From CAYRWR01 sp964428015 (GTDB taxonomy: Bacteria > Spirochaetota > Brevinematia > Brevinematales > CAYRWR01), in NCBI GenBank assembly GCA_964428015.1, contig CAYRWR010000013.1:1-64000 (forward strand): 64,000 nt of DNA, given 5' to 3'. Under the pieces are notes generated by a model, which worked only from the letters and a program-made list of their open reading frames with translations, was not told where the DNA came from and did no database searches. Below are positions 5,750 through 14,534 of the stretch, in pieces. The position numbers and the translations under genes are program-made. Each line of letters opens with the position of its first letter. Positions within the stretch are counted from its first letter, which is position 1.

Positions 5750-8680
5750 TTACTGGTACTGGGGAGGGACAAATTTTTGTTCATAGGGCGGGAATTGATC
5801 ACTGGAACCATTGAGCATAAATTCAATACGTATAGCAGGCTCCCAGAATGCGACCAGTCTGACCGAATCGATCCGGCGATTGACATTGAACTGGATATTC
5901 AGTACCCACTCATCCAGATCATGAGACAGGTTAAAATGCAGACCCTGTATCTTAAAATTACCCCGTTTCAGCGCTTCGTAGTCCCAGATCTTAAGACTGT
6001 CCCCCAGGTCTTCCCAGAAATTCAGAACGGAGACTCCCTCGGGAAGCTCTGAGGCGCTTTTGGCAAAATAACGGTAAAGCTGGTTGTTTTTAACTGAAGT
6101 ATTGAAATTAAGCTTCCAGTACTTGGTCAGTCTGATATCCAGGCTGATACTAAGGGTAAAAATAGAAGCGGTACGCTGCAGAAAATCATAATAAAAGGTC
6201 GCGTCCAGATTCAGACTGGTTAACTCATAAATTAACGGAACAGCCAGATTACGCAAAGTTAACTTGGAATTAATACGTGCATTGACATTGGTATGATCGA
6301 TAAGATCATAGAGATAGGTGGCGGTAAGGTAATTATTGGGGACTGTTAAACCCATGCTTAAACGGGGATGGGCATTTCCCACAAAACGATTAGTCAGATC
6401 TGTGTAATCCAGCACCAGGGTATTACTCCGGGTCTCCAGGAGGTCCAGATTCAGGGAAGTGCCGGCTGTAAACCACCAGGCTTTCAGAGAAGTGGACGCG
6501 TTCAGCCGCTGTTCCAGCTTATTATTTATATATATATCATTGATATCATTAGTAAGACGATAACGAAGAGTATGACTCAGACTGAGGTCAAGATTCAGCT
6601 GTCTCTGGAACATATTCATTCCGGTACGCAAGCTGGAAGTATGGTAAATTTCACGGGGTTTACTGACTGCCAGAGTCTTATAAATCTGCCAGGAAATATT
6701 ATGACTTAAATTAAAGGGAACATTGATCTCACCAGGGAGACTTTTCCAGGCAAACCAGGACTGGTTGATAGCCGCTGTGGAATTCAAACTTAATTGAGCC
6801 CCGGTATTATAGGTATCATTGTAATTGGTGCCCAGACTGGTCCAAGTTTTTTGGTTTAAAAAACTTAGAGAATTGTTCAGTACTATCAGTTTGTTGAATA
6901 ATGATCCGTTAAAACTCATGCCTCCATTTTCAGAATGGATATATTTGTCGTACAGAACATTGCCATTGGTCTCCAAAGTTTCAGACGAGGAAAAATTCAA
7001 CCTGGCGGAAAGCGCAGAATTGAAATTGTATAATTCATTGTAGTTAGTCGTCACTTTGGGGAGGACAATAGGTTTACTATTGGTTGTGTTCAAAACCGTT
7101 GTTTTACTCTGATTAGTGATATTTTGTACCGGTTGAGTTTTATCCGCTTTAATTTTATTGGTATTGGTAGTGTTTACCGCCACAATCTTTTTATTGGTAG
7201 CAGAGAGATTTTTCTGCAATTTAAGCCAGTTGGATAAATAATTGGCTACTTCTATTTGCGTGTTAAAAATAAGATTGGTATTAGACACTGCCACTGAGAA
7301 GCTTTTGGGTGTGCGGGAAGCTAATTCTTTTATTAAAGGGATACTGGGGGTAGAATAGGATAAATTAGGTAGTGAGCGGCTCTTCACATAATACTTGTAT
7401 CTTTCGTTTAGATACTGGTTGGTATCCATAGCTACCATTCTTTCATAGTTCCATCTCCCGCTCAGATTGAACTGACCGGTTGAGAGTGAAAAATTCCGGC
7501 TGAACCCGCCGGTGGTGCCGAATGAGGAATCACTATAGGTATAAAAATAGTTGTTTTCCGGCTGCAACAATTTCTGAATATCTATAGTTTCGCGACGCTG
7601 CTGGTATTTGGAAATAAAAGTGGGGTCATTATTATCTTCCCAGTCCAGGCTTAGGTTGATATCAGATATTTTAAAACCAAGATTTAATTTATATCTCCAG
7701 GAAAACTGGCGTATGGAGCTGAATTGCCCATTACCTGTCACATCCAGCAGCTGGGTATATCGGTTTCCCTGATTGAAAATTCTGACATCATCGGCTACCT
7801 GCACTTCAGCATGCAGCCGGGTAATATTGGACATCGCTTTACCCATATCAAAAGTGATAAAAGCAAATTCTCCCAGCCGCTCATACAAATCCAGGCCCAT
7901 ACTATAGTTACCATAGGGAGCCTGGTAGTCATAGGAGTTCATCATGTACCAGCCGATACGTTTTTCCTGGGCCAGGGCGGTACGTATCCCCGTTCCTTTT
8001 TCCCAACGCAGGAAAAACGGGAAATAGAGGAAATCAGATTGACCCACTGTATAGGTCAGGTTAAGAGCATAAACTACCTGTCCTTTAAAAAACCACAATT
8101 TGCCTGCAAAAAAGCTATAGTGAGGCAATAAATGTTCACTGGTGGTAAAAACCACATCATCCAGAACAACCCGGTTTTTGTCCAGGATAGTAGCTTTGCT
8201 GGCAGTGTAATACCACCCGCTGGAAGAACTAAGGGGGGAAACTCCACCGGAACTACCGCCCATATAGGAACGGACTTCTTTCAGAACGCCGCGCTGTTTT
8301 TCCGGCTCAAACATCATTTCTTTGGCCAGGTAGATATCCCCACCCAAATGAAATTCCACGTTTTCAAATGCGGCAATCTCCAGTACTTTATCTCCTTTAG
8401 CAGTAACGACCACTTTTCGGGCTAAGAGGGTGTTTTCCTGAAACCGAATCTTCACATTTCCTAAAAAATGTATTTCTGTAATTTTTTGTTCTTCAAAATT
8501 TTTAATAAAAACTTCTTCATAGTTATCAAAGATAATAGACTGTGAAGTACTGGCTCCTTTCAGATCAATACTATCTTCAAAATCAGGTTTCTTCACCTCT
8601 TTATTGACATTGGTTTCAGCATATAAACTCAGAGGTAATACAGCAATCAAACACAGTACGATCTTTTGACCTAAAGACAA
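5750..8680 (-). CDS. lptD: LptD/OstA-like outer-membrane beta-barrel protein
   Basis: 976 residues. Signal peptide (about 1-21, ending SLYAE), then an OstA-like beta-jellyroll domain (about 55-165; FLGNVKIRFQENTLLARKVV fits the family), then a long barrel region with alternating aromatic strands such as FFLRWEKGTGIRTAL. LptD inserts lipopolysaccharide-type lipids into the outer leaflet; in spirochaetes the substrate may differ. A low-complexity Asn/Thr/Lys-rich stretch sits within the barrel (about residues 485-545). The start is TTG at 8678-8680 with GGAG seven bases upstream; the nearby ATG at 8693 is out of frame. It is read with tgt. LptE, which usually plugs LptD, is not seen nearby. Confidence 0.75.
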   Translation of the reverse strand: MSLGQKIVLCLIAVLPLSLYAETNVNKEVKKPDFEDSIDLKGASTSQSIIFDNYEEVFIKNFEEQKITEIHFLGNVKIRFQENTLLARKVVVTAKGDKVLEIAAFENVEFHLGGDIYLAKEMMFEPEKQRGVLKEVRSYMGGSSGGVSPLSSSSGWYYTASKATILDKNRVVLDDVVFTTSEHLLPHYSFFAGKLWFFKGQVVYALNLTYTVGQSDFLYFPFFLRWEKGTGIRTALAQEKRIGWYMMNSYDYQAPYGNYSMGLDLYERLGEFAFITFDMGKAMSNITRLHAEVQVADDVRIFNQGNRYTQLLDVTGNGQFSSIRQFSWRYKLNLGFKISDINLSLDWEDNNDPTFISKYQQRRETIDIQKLLQPENNYFYTYSDSSFGTTGGFSRNFSLSTGQFNLSGRWNYERMVAMDTNQYLNERYKYYVKSRSLPNLSYSTPSIPLIKELASRTPKSFSVAVSNTNLIFNTQIEVANYLSNWLKLQKNLSATNKKIVAVNTTNTNKIKADKTQPVQNITNQSKTTVLNTTNSKPIVLPKVTTNYNELYNFNSALSARLNFSSSETLETNGNVLYDKYIHSENGGMSFNGSLFNKLIVLNNSLSFLNQKTWTSLGTNYNDTYNTGAQLSLNSTAAINQSWFAWKSLPGEINVPFNLSHNISWQIYKTLAVSKPREIYHTSSLRTGMNMFQRQLNLDLSLSHTLRYRLTNDINDIYINNKLEQRLNASTSLKAWWFTAGTSLNLDLLETRSNTLVLDYTDLTNRFVGNAHPRLSMGLTVPNNYLTATYLYDLIDHTNVNARINSKLTLRNLAVPLIYELTSLNLDATFYYDFLQRTASIFTLSISLDIRLTKYWKLNFNTSVKNNQLYRYFAKSASELPEGVSVLNFWEDLGDSLKIWDYEALKRGNFKIQGLHFNLSHDLDEWVLNIQFNVNRRIDSVRLVAFWEPAIRIEFMLNGSSDQFPPYEQKFVPPQYQ

Positions 8681-8718
8681 ATGAAATCTCCATGGCAGAC
8701 TATTTAATATTATCAGAT

Positions 8719-8747
8719 ATTATAAATCAAACGCATTAAAATGTCAT
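8719..8747 (-). promoter_or_regulatory. Promoter of lptD-tgt
   Basis: Minus-strand ATGACA (8742-8747), 17-base spacer, TATAAT (8719-8724), about 38 bases before the TTG start. A weaker rightward promoter (TTGGAC at 8775-8780 with an A/T-rich -10) may serve the divergent GH13 gene. Confidence 0.7.
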
Positions 8748-8832
8748 ACTAATGAAAGAAGGCAAAAGCATTTTTTGGACTTTTATGCATCGTCCTATTA
8801 AAATTAAACACAATCAAGGGAGGGACACGCTC

Positions 8833-10134
8833 ATGCCATTAAAAAATAATGGAGCCCGGATATATAACCTTTTTCCCCGTCTGGTAGGAAAAATGCCTGA
8901 CTGGGAGAAACATTTTCCTCGAATTTCTGAACTGGGTTTCGACTGGATCTATATCAACCCCTTTCATTACCCCGGATTTTCAGGTAGCCTTTATGCCCCT
9001 AAAGACTACTTTGAATTTAATCCCCTGTTTGTGGACCCCTCTTCCAAGACAGCGCCCATGAAGCAGTTGGAAAACACTATCCAGTCGGCACATAAAAACA
9101 AACTCAAAGTCATCATGGATCTGGTAATTAACCATACAGCTAAGGATCACCCCTTTACCAAAAAACACCCCGACTGGTATAAACGCGACGAGAATGGGGA
9201 CGTGAAAAGTCCCGGTGCCTGGAGTGGAAGTGAATATGTCGAATGGGGCGACTTAGCCGAAATAGATAATGAAAACTCACCTGATAAAGAAAAACTCTGG
9301 AAATACTGGGAAGATCTGGTCCTGTTTTATTGTGAAAAGGGGATTGACGGATTTCGTGCCGATGCGGCTTATCAGGTCCCGGCTGAATTATGGAAACGTC
9401 TGATTAGTCAGGCTAAGAAGAATCACCCTGAGGTCACCTTTTTCGCGGAAAGTCTGGGCTGCAGTCCGGAGCAGACACTGGAACTGGCTCACGCCGGTTT
9501 TGATTATCTTTTCAACAGTTCTAAATACTGGGATTTTAGAGAAGACTGGCTGCTGCGGCAAAATGAGTCAACCCGGAAACTGGCACCCAGCATCTCCTTT
9601 CCGGAGTCGCATGACACTCAGCGTCTGGCCTATGAGCTGCATAATAATCTCCCAGCTATCAAGCAAAGGATTTTATTCACCGGTTTCTTTTCAGCCGGCT
9701 GGATGATCACTATGGGTATGGAATATGGTTTTAAAAATAAGACAGATGTAGTCCATACCTTACCTGAGCACTGGGAGGATGTCAATTACAATCTCAGCGA
9801 TCTCATCCGTGCTATTAATACCACCAGGGCTGCTTACCCCATTTTCAATGAAGACAATCAGGTATCCATTGTCGATAATTCTAATTGGGGAAATGTTATC
9901 TGTCTGCTCAAAGTCTCCAATGACGGCAAAGAACGTTGTCTGATGATTTTAAACAAAGACGGTGCCAACCCCCAGGATGTCCGGTTTGATAATCTGGCCC
10001 AGGTCATGGGTCTGGATAATAAAGTTAAAATTACTGATATTTCCATAGAAAACAGGATGACTGATATTCCCTTTATGGGCTTTCATTACACTCTTCAGCC
10101 TTGTGAAATGAAGCTATTTTACTCTGGTAAATAA
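8833..10134 (+). CDS. GH13 alpha-amylase-family glycosidase, cytoplasmic
   Basis: 433 residues, no signal peptide. Alpha-glucan hydrolase or transglycosylase built around a GH13 barrel. Motifs: MDLVINH (region I), GIDGFRAD with nucleophile Asp177, FFAESLG with acid/base Glu206, and ESHD with Asp261. The opening GARIYNLFPRLVG and following INPFHYPG recall GlgE or maltosyltransferase-type GH13 proteins, but the large N-terminal domain of GlgE is absent, so substrate is open. I chose ATG 8833 because GGGAGGG lies about ten bases upstream and the fold starts just after it. An in-frame ATG at 8752 would add 27 residues without a ribosome-binding site. Its TAA overlaps the next ATG by one base, which suggests an operon. 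It probably works on intracellular maltodextrin alongside glycogen phosphorylase. Confidence 0.85.
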   Translation: MPLKNNGARIYNLFPRLVGKMPDWEKHFPRISELGFDWIYINPFHYPGFSGSLYAPKDYFEFNPLFVDPSSKTAPMKQLENTIQSAHKNKLKVIMDLVINHTAKDHPFTKKHPDWYKRDENGDVKSPGAWSGSEYVEWGDLAEIDNENSPDKEKLWKYWEDLVLFYCEKGIDGFRADAAYQVPAELWKRLISQAKKNHPEVTFFAESLGCSPEQTLELAHAGFDYLFNSSKYWDFREDWLLRQNESTRKLAPSISFPESHDTQRLAYELHNNLPAIKQRILFTGFFSAGWMITMGMEYGFKNKTDVVHTLPEHWEDVNYNLSDLIRAINTTRAAYPIFNEDNQVSIVDNSNWGNVICLLKVSNDGKERCLMILNKDGANPQDVRFDNLAQVMGLDNKVKITDISIENRMTDIPFMGFHYTLQPCEMKLFYSGK

Positions 10135-10832
10135 TGATGCGATATATTATTATAATTCTGATTACTATCCTATTTACCCCAATGGACTTAATGCATAGCG
10201 TGACTTCAGGATTCAGCAGTCCTTTTCATTCTGATGCCGGAGCGGTATCTCCCCGTATCAGTATCCAATGGGATCGGGGACTGACACCTCATTTCAGTAC
10301 TATTTTTGGACTTGGTGCCGGTAAAACCGGTTTACTTAACCAGATAAATTATCCCGGTGACATGTTCTTTGCAGATATACGTCTGGCACTGCGATATTAT
10401 TTTTCCCGCCGGCCATTGGAAGGATTATTCGGGAGTATATTTCTGGATCTGGCCGCAGCTGATGTACCCTATTCCCTTTCCGGAGTACAGGAAAACAACC
10501 TGAACTTATGTGTAGGGTACGGTTTACACCTGGGATGGAAATACACTCCTCTGAAGATAAATTTTAACAAACGATTAGGGGGAATAGGTATAGAACCTGG
10601 TCTGAGAATCATGCACTCTCATTTTTTTGATCTGGCTGGTATCAGCCACTCTGCCTGGCAATATACATTAGGACTGGAGCTGGTAGTAGACCTGACCAAA
10701 CCTCATAACTCACCTAAATTGCCAACTGTAACACCAAAAAACAATAATATCCACACTACAAATGAAATCATTAAGTCAGGAACCAACACTAAACCGGAAA
10801 GCAGCCCTCCCTCCACAAATTCCCTAAAATAG
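10134..10832 (+). CDS. Secreted or outer-membrane protein of unknown function
   Basis: 232 residues. Begins MMRYIIIILITILF, a signal peptide, followed by alternating hydrophobic and Gly-rich segments (GLGAGKTG, FADIRLALRYYF, GLHLGWKYTPLKI) that resemble beta-strands of a small outer-membrane barrel. It ends in a low-complexity Asn/Thr/Ser/Pro tail from about residue 190. The ATG overlaps the TAA of the GH13 gene by one base, so translation is probably coupled. I do not recognise a family. The tail is unusual for a barrel, whose last strand normally ends the protein. Confidence 0.75.
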   Translation: MMRYIIIILITILFTPMDLMHSVTSGFSSPFHSDAGAVSPRISIQWDRGLTPHFSTIFGLGAGKTGLLNQINYPGDMFFADIRLALRYYFSRRPLEGLFGSIFLDLAAADVPYSLSGVQENNLNLCVGYGLHLGWKYTPLKINFNKRLGGIGIEPGLRIMHSHFFDLAGISHSAWQYTLGLELVVDLTKPHNSPKLPTVTPKNNNIHTTNEIIKSGTNTKPESSPPSTNSLK

Positions 10833-10840
10833 GAGGTCCC

Positions 10841-11386
10841 ATGGCCAGGATACTCGTCCCCTTAGCCCCAGGATTTGAAGAAATTGAAGCAGTAACAATA
10901 ATAGATATTTTACGCCGGGGAGGTCTGGAAGTAGTAACCGCGGGCCTTTCAGCTATCCCTGTGACTGGTTCTCACCACATCACTATACAAGCCGACACCA
11001 CACTGAATTCCATTGAGCCTCTTGATTTCGATATGATGGTACTTCCGGGAGGACAGCCCGGTACTGAGAACCTCAAATCGGATCCCCGAATATTGGAATT
11101 CCTGCAGCTTTTCCAGAGCAAAAGCCTCCGCTATGGAGCTATATGTGCCGCCCCTTCCGTGCTGGCTGCCGCAGGAGTAATCCAGGGACTGAGGGTCACT
11201 TCCTTTCCCGGTTACGAAGACAAATTAGGCTCGGTACGCTATACCACTAACAGAGTGGAACAGGATGGCAAGGTCCTGACCAGCCGGGGAGCAGGTACTG
11301 CCGCTGAATTTGCCCTGGCTATTGTGGCTGAGTTTAAGGGACAGGAAACAGCTGATAAACTCAAAGCATCTATGCTCTACCTCTAG
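10841..11386 (+). CDS. DJ-1/PfpI family protein (YajL-like)
   Basis: 181 residues, normal for the DJ-1 family. Family features: PGFEEIEAVT with the conserved Glu, VLPGGQPGTENL, the nucleophile-elbow Cys in AICAAPSVL (about residue 105), and TSRGAGTAAEFALAIVAEF near the end. Members act as chaperones, glyoxalases or deglycases; the exact activity is debated and cannot be settled here. ATG at 10841 has AGGAGG directly upstream. The gap to the previous gene is eight bases, so it likely belongs to the same operon. Confidence 0.92.
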   Translation: MARILVPLAPGFEEIEAVTIIDILRRGGLEVVTAGLSAIPVTGSHHITIQADTTLNSIEPLDFDMMVLPGGQPGTENLKSDPRILEFLQLFQSKSLRYGAICAAPSVLAAAGVIQGLRVTSFPGYEDKLGSVRYTTNRVEQDGKVLTSRGAGTAAEFALAIVAEFKGQETADKLKASMLYL

Positions 11387-11522
11387 ATTTCCATATTTAA
11401 ATGTGACCCTAAACATCTAGTTATAAATACCTCCAATAAATATTTATATCTTACCCCTGCCTAAACCCTGTCCGTTACAGATAAACAACATTATATTTAT
11501 TAAAAAAGAGAAGGGAAAAAGT

Positions 11523-12152
11523 ATGGATCAAGCCTATTTTGATAACCAATCAGCCACCTGGGATGAAAACCCTCTACATCGTGACCGGACTCTCAGGACT
11601 TTTGAAACATTACAAAAAAATGTGAGTCTCACTTCTGCTATGGACTGCATGGACTTTGGTTGCGGTACAGGTCTCCTTAGCTTTTATGTCCAGCCTTTAG
11701 TACATAGCATTACTTTGGTAGACAGTTCTGCAGGCATGTTGGAAAAACTCAAAGAGAAGATCCATCATTTTCATATAAAAAACATGTTTCCTCTGCTGAT
11801 TGATATGGAAACAGGTCAAAGACCGGTAGATCAGAATTATGATCTCATTTATGCTCAAATGAGCCTGCATCATGTATTGGATATCCCTCACATCCTGGAG
11901 GAGTTCCATCAATTGCTTAAACCGGAAGGTTATTTGTGTATCGCCGATCTGGAACCGGAAGACGGCAGTTTCCATGCTCACCATCAGGATTTTCAGGGCC
12001 ACCTGGGATTTGACCCTAAGATTCTGGCTGAGCAAGCCAAAGAACAGGGTTTTTCTTCTATTGAGTACGAGCATTTTTATACTCTTCAGCGCCCCCGGGA
12101 AAAGGGCGGGATCAAGGAATATCCTTTATTTTTTCTCACTGCCCAACGATAA
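11523..12152 (+). CDS. Class I SAM-dependent methyltransferase
   Basis: 209 residues. Rossmann-fold methyltransferase with motif I MDFGCGTGLLSFYV (about 42-55), the acidic VDSSAGML strand after it, and the YDLIYAQMSLHHVLDI post-motif typical of Methyltransf_11/25 proteins. The substrate is unknown. ATG at 11523 with AAGGGAA upstream. The 136 bases before it are A/T-rich with no clear promoter, so it may be read from the DJ-1 gene. It ends 50 bases from the convergent flaB stop, with a hairpin between. Confidence 0.9.
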   Translation: MDQAYFDNQSATWDENPLHRDRTLRTFETLQKNVSLTSAMDCMDFGCGTGLLSFYVQPLVHSITLVDSSAGMLEKLKEKIHHFHIKNMFPLLIDMETGQRPVDQNYDLIYAQMSLHHVLDIPHILEEFHQLLKPEGYLCIADLEPEDGSFHAHHQDFQGHLGFDPKILAEQAKEQGFSSIEYEHFYTLQRPREKGGIKEYPLFFLTAQR

Positions 12153-12179
12153 AAAAAAGCGCCCCTTTTCAGGGGCGCT
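12151..12179 (-). terminator. flaB terminator, stem shared with the convergent methyltransferase
   Basis: A perfect 9-bp stem (AGCGCCCCT with AGGGGCGCT) and 4-base loop. On the minus strand it is followed by eight T, so it is a strong terminator for flaB. On the plus strand no T-run follows directly, so it should be weak for the methyltransferase gene. Confidence 0.92.
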
Positions 12180-12201
12180 AATAGCATCAGATTTTTTCAG
12201 A

Positions 12202-13074
12202 TTAACGTAACAGCTGGAGCATAAGCTGAGGCTTCTGATTGGCCTGAGCCAACATCGCGGTAGCAGCCTGTGTCAGGATCTGACTGCGTACAAAATGGCT
12301 CATTTCCATGGCCATGTCAGTGTCACGGATACGGCTTTCAGCGGCCTGCAGATTTTCATACCCGACCATCAGACCCTTGGAAGCTAATTGCAGTCTGTTC
12401 TGGTAAGCACCCAGGTCTGCACGCTGCTTGTTGACTTTCATCAATGCCTGATCGATCAGACCAATAGCCATGTTGGCTTTGTCAGGGGTAGAGATACTGA
12501 TGAAAGAAGCTGTTTCAGGATTACCCACAGGAGCTTTGATTCCCAGTCCCTGAGAACTCATGGTACCGATATAGAGTCTTTCTCTCTGGTCCATGTTGGC
12601 ACCCACATGCAGCCACATACTGGCCAGAACAGTGTTTTCACCGGTAGGGTGAGCAAAACGACCGGTAAGCAGGTTCATACCGTTGAACTGAGCGTGAGAA
12701 GCGATACGATCCAGTTCATCCACCATTTCAGACACTTCAACCTGGATCATCATGCGGTCTTCGCCGGAATAGATGCCGTTGGATGCCTGAACAGCTAATT
12801 CTCTTAAACGCTGCAGAATGGACTGAGATTCTTCCAGATAACCTTCAGCAGTCTGGATGAAAGAGATACCATCGAGCACGTTCTGATTAGCACGCTGCAG
12901 GCCACGAACCTGTGAACGCATCTTTTCAGATACAGCTAAACCAGAAGCATCGTCACCGGCTTTGTTAATACGCATACCAGATGAGAGCTTTTCAATCGAA
13001 CTGTCAGTGTCCCAATTGTTGACCGTCAATTGACGATGCGAGAAAATCGCACTGATGTTGTGATTGATAACCAT
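12202..13074 (-). CDS. flaB: Spirochaetal periplasmic flagellin FlaB
   Basis: 290 residues. Core subunit of the periplasmic flagellar filament. It has the flagellin N-terminal D0/D1 region (MVINHNISAIFSHRQL, then EKLSSGMRINKAGDDASGLA) and C-terminal region (ESRIRDTDMAMEMSHFV, ending LQLLR). The short middle has no D2/D3 domains, as in spirochaetal FlaB. MTGRFAHPTGEN-type and WLHVGANMDQR segments match FlaB proteins. Start ATG 13072-13074 is fixed by AGGAGG five bases upstream and the canonical MVINHN start; an upstream in-frame start adds 14 unrelated residues. It is monocistronic, with a sigma-28-like promoter and a strong terminator. No other flagellar gene is nearby. Confidence 0.97.
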   Translation of the reverse strand: MVINHNISAIFSHRQLTVNNWDTDSSIEKLSSGMRINKAGDDASGLAVSEKMRSQVRGLQRANQNVLDGISFIQTAEGYLEESQSILQRLRELAVQASNGIYSGEDRMMIQVEVSEMVDELDRIASHAQFNGMNLLTGRFAHPTGENTVLASMWLHVGANMDQRERLYIGTMSSQGLGIKAPVGNPETASFISISTPDKANMAIGLIDQALMKVNKQRADLGAYQNRLQLASKGLMVGYENLQAAESRIRDTDMAMEMSHFVRSQILTQAATAMLAQANQKPQLMLQLLR

Positions 13075-13122
13075 ACTATCCTCCTTGATATTTACGGGGA
13101 CATCCTTGTCCTCCATTTATTA

Positions 13123-13149
13123 AAATCGGATTAATTCGGAAACCCTTTA
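13123..13149 (-). promoter_or_regulatory. Sigma-28 (FliA)-type promoter of flaB
   Basis: Minus-strand TAAA (13146-13149), exactly 15 bases, then TCCGATTT (13123-13130). The FliA consensus is TAAA-N15-GCCGATAA; here the -35 is 4/4 and the CCGAT core of the -10 is intact. It gives a leader of about 40 bases before the flaB ATG. I see no better vegetative promoter. Confidence 0.65.
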
Positions 13150-13178
13150 TATTTTTTTATATTTTTTTTTAAGATAGT

Positions 13179-13207
13179 TTGTGTTTACTCTCCCCCCGTT
13201 TTATAAT
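13179..13207 (+). promoter_or_regulatory. Promoter of frr-uppS-cdsA
   Basis: TTGTGT (13179-13184), 17-base spacer, TATAAT (13202-13207), then AGGAGC before the frr ATG at 13234. It runs back-to-back with the flaB promoter. Confidence 0.7.
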
Positions 13208-13233
13208 ATTTAAAAAAATAGGAGCAATGTATC

Positions 13234-13800
13234 ATGATTGAGGAATTCGTGGCATTAAAAAAAGCCGCCAATGAGAAAATGGACAAAGCTATCCATCATC
13301 TGGAGGATGAATTCAGAAAACTCAAAACAGGACGGGCTAATGTAGCCATGATTGAAGATATCAAATTCAGCTACTATAACAACCCCACTCCCATTAAACA
13401 AGCCGCCAGTCTCACCACCCCTGACCCTCATACTATCGTTATTGACCCCTGGGATAAATCAGCCCTGAAAAACATCGAAAAAGGGATTGCAGATTCCAAC
13501 CTGGGTTTTTCTGCTTCCAGTGATGGCAAAATCATCCGGGTAAATATCCCCCCCTTGACAGAAGATAGAAAGAAAGACCTGGTCAAATATGGTAAAGAAC
13601 TGGCTGAAGAGACTAAAGTGGTCATACGTAATGCCCGTAGAGATATCAATGACAAAGTGAAAAAAATGACCAAAGACGGTCACATTTCTGAAGATGAAGA
13701 AAGAAAAGAGCTGGATGATATTCAGAAAGTGACAGACAATCACATTAAAGGCATTGATTTACTTTTACAACAGAAAGAAAAAGATATAATGGAAGTCTGA
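13234..13800 (+). CDS. frr: Ribosome recycling factor
   Basis: 188 residues, normal length. Splits post-termination ribosomes together with EF-G. Family features: LKTGRANVAMIEDI near residue 35, the ADSNLGFSASSDG hinge region, the strand IRVNIPPLTEDRKKDLVK, and the C-terminal helix with DGHISEDEERKELDDIQK. ATG at 13234 with AGGAG upstream. The stop touches the TTG start of uppS, so the genes are coupled. In many bacteria tsf-pyrH precede frr; here flaB is the neighbour instead. Confidence 0.97.
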   Translation: MIEEFVALKKAANEKMDKAIHHLEDEFRKLKTGRANVAMIEDIKFSYYNNPTPIKQAASLTTPDPHTIVIDPWDKSALKNIEKGIADSNLGFSASSDGKIIRVNIPPLTEDRKKDLVKYGKELAEETKVVIRNARRDINDKVKKMTKDGHISEDEERKELDDIQKVTDNHIKGIDLLLQQKEKDIMEV

Positions 13801-14532
13801 TTGAAAAGTTTTTTTGGCCAAAACATAGACCCGGCAAGGTTACCCGGACACATCGCAATAATAATGGATGGAAATGGGCGTTGGGCAGAGAAAAGGGGGT
13901 TACCCCGGGCATTTGGCCATGAAAGGGGATTTGAGGCTCTTAAAACCCTGATTGAATTTAATAAAGAAGTCGGGGTACCTTTTATCACTGTTTATGCTTT
14001 TTCCACAGAAAACTGGAAACGACCTCGTGCCGAAGTGGATTTTTTGATGAAACTGGCCAAAAAAATTATACGTGAATATACTCAACTCCTGCTGGATAAT
14101 GATGTCAGGCTTGTAATATCCGGAGATAGGACAGGTCTGGATGAGGAGTTGCTGGACCTTATTAATGAAGCAGAAAAAAAGACGTCTCAATGTGGGTCTT
14201 ATGTGTTTAATACAGCTTTTAATTACGGGGGACGCCGGGAAATTATTACTGCTATACATAAAATACTATCTGAAGTAAAACAAGGGAAAATTGATAGTAC
14301 AGATATAGATGAAAAAACTTTTGCACGTTATTTATACCAGCCAGACATACCGGATGTAGACTTGCTGATACGTTCCAGTGGTGAATTCCGGATTTCCAAT
14401 TTTCTATTATGGCAGGCTGCTTATAGTGAATTTTATGTTACTGAGACTTTATGGCCTGATTTCAGCCCGGAGGAATTTATCCTGGCCATTTCAGATTATC
14501 AAAAAAGAAATAGAAGATTTGGAAGTATATAA
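13801..14532 (+). CDS. uppS: Isoprenyl transferase (undecaprenyl diphosphate synthase)
   Basis: 243 residues. Condenses IPP units onto farnesyl diphosphate to make the C55 carrier lipid for peptidoglycan. Cis-prenyltransferase motifs: IIMDGNGRWA with catalytic Asp23, the AFSTENWKRP segment, and the C-terminal RSSGEFRISNFLLWQ and YSEFYV. The start is TTG at 13801, immediately after the frr TGA, with GGAAG as ribosome-binding site inside frr; no ATG precedes the first motif. Its substrate comes from the MVA operon at 37.7-44 kb in this genome. Confidence 0.95.
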   Translation: MKSFFGQNIDPARLPGHIAIIMDGNGRWAEKRGLPRAFGHERGFEALKTLIEFNKEVGVPFITVYAFSTENWKRPRAEVDFLMKLAKKIIREYTQLLLDNDVRLVISGDRTGLDEELLDLINEAEKKTSQCGSYVFNTAFNYGGRREIITAIHKILSEVKQGKIDSTDIDEKTFARYLYQPDIPDVDLLIRSSGEFRISNFLLWQAAYSEFYVTETLWPDFSPEEFILAISDYQKRNRRFGSI

Positions 14533-14534
14533 CC

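Noticed and set aside
10134..12152. Defence or mobile-element cluster (unknown protein, DJ-1, methyltransferase)
   Set aside because: No nuclease, integrase, toxin or repeat is associated; the genes look like ordinary metabolic or housekeeping families.
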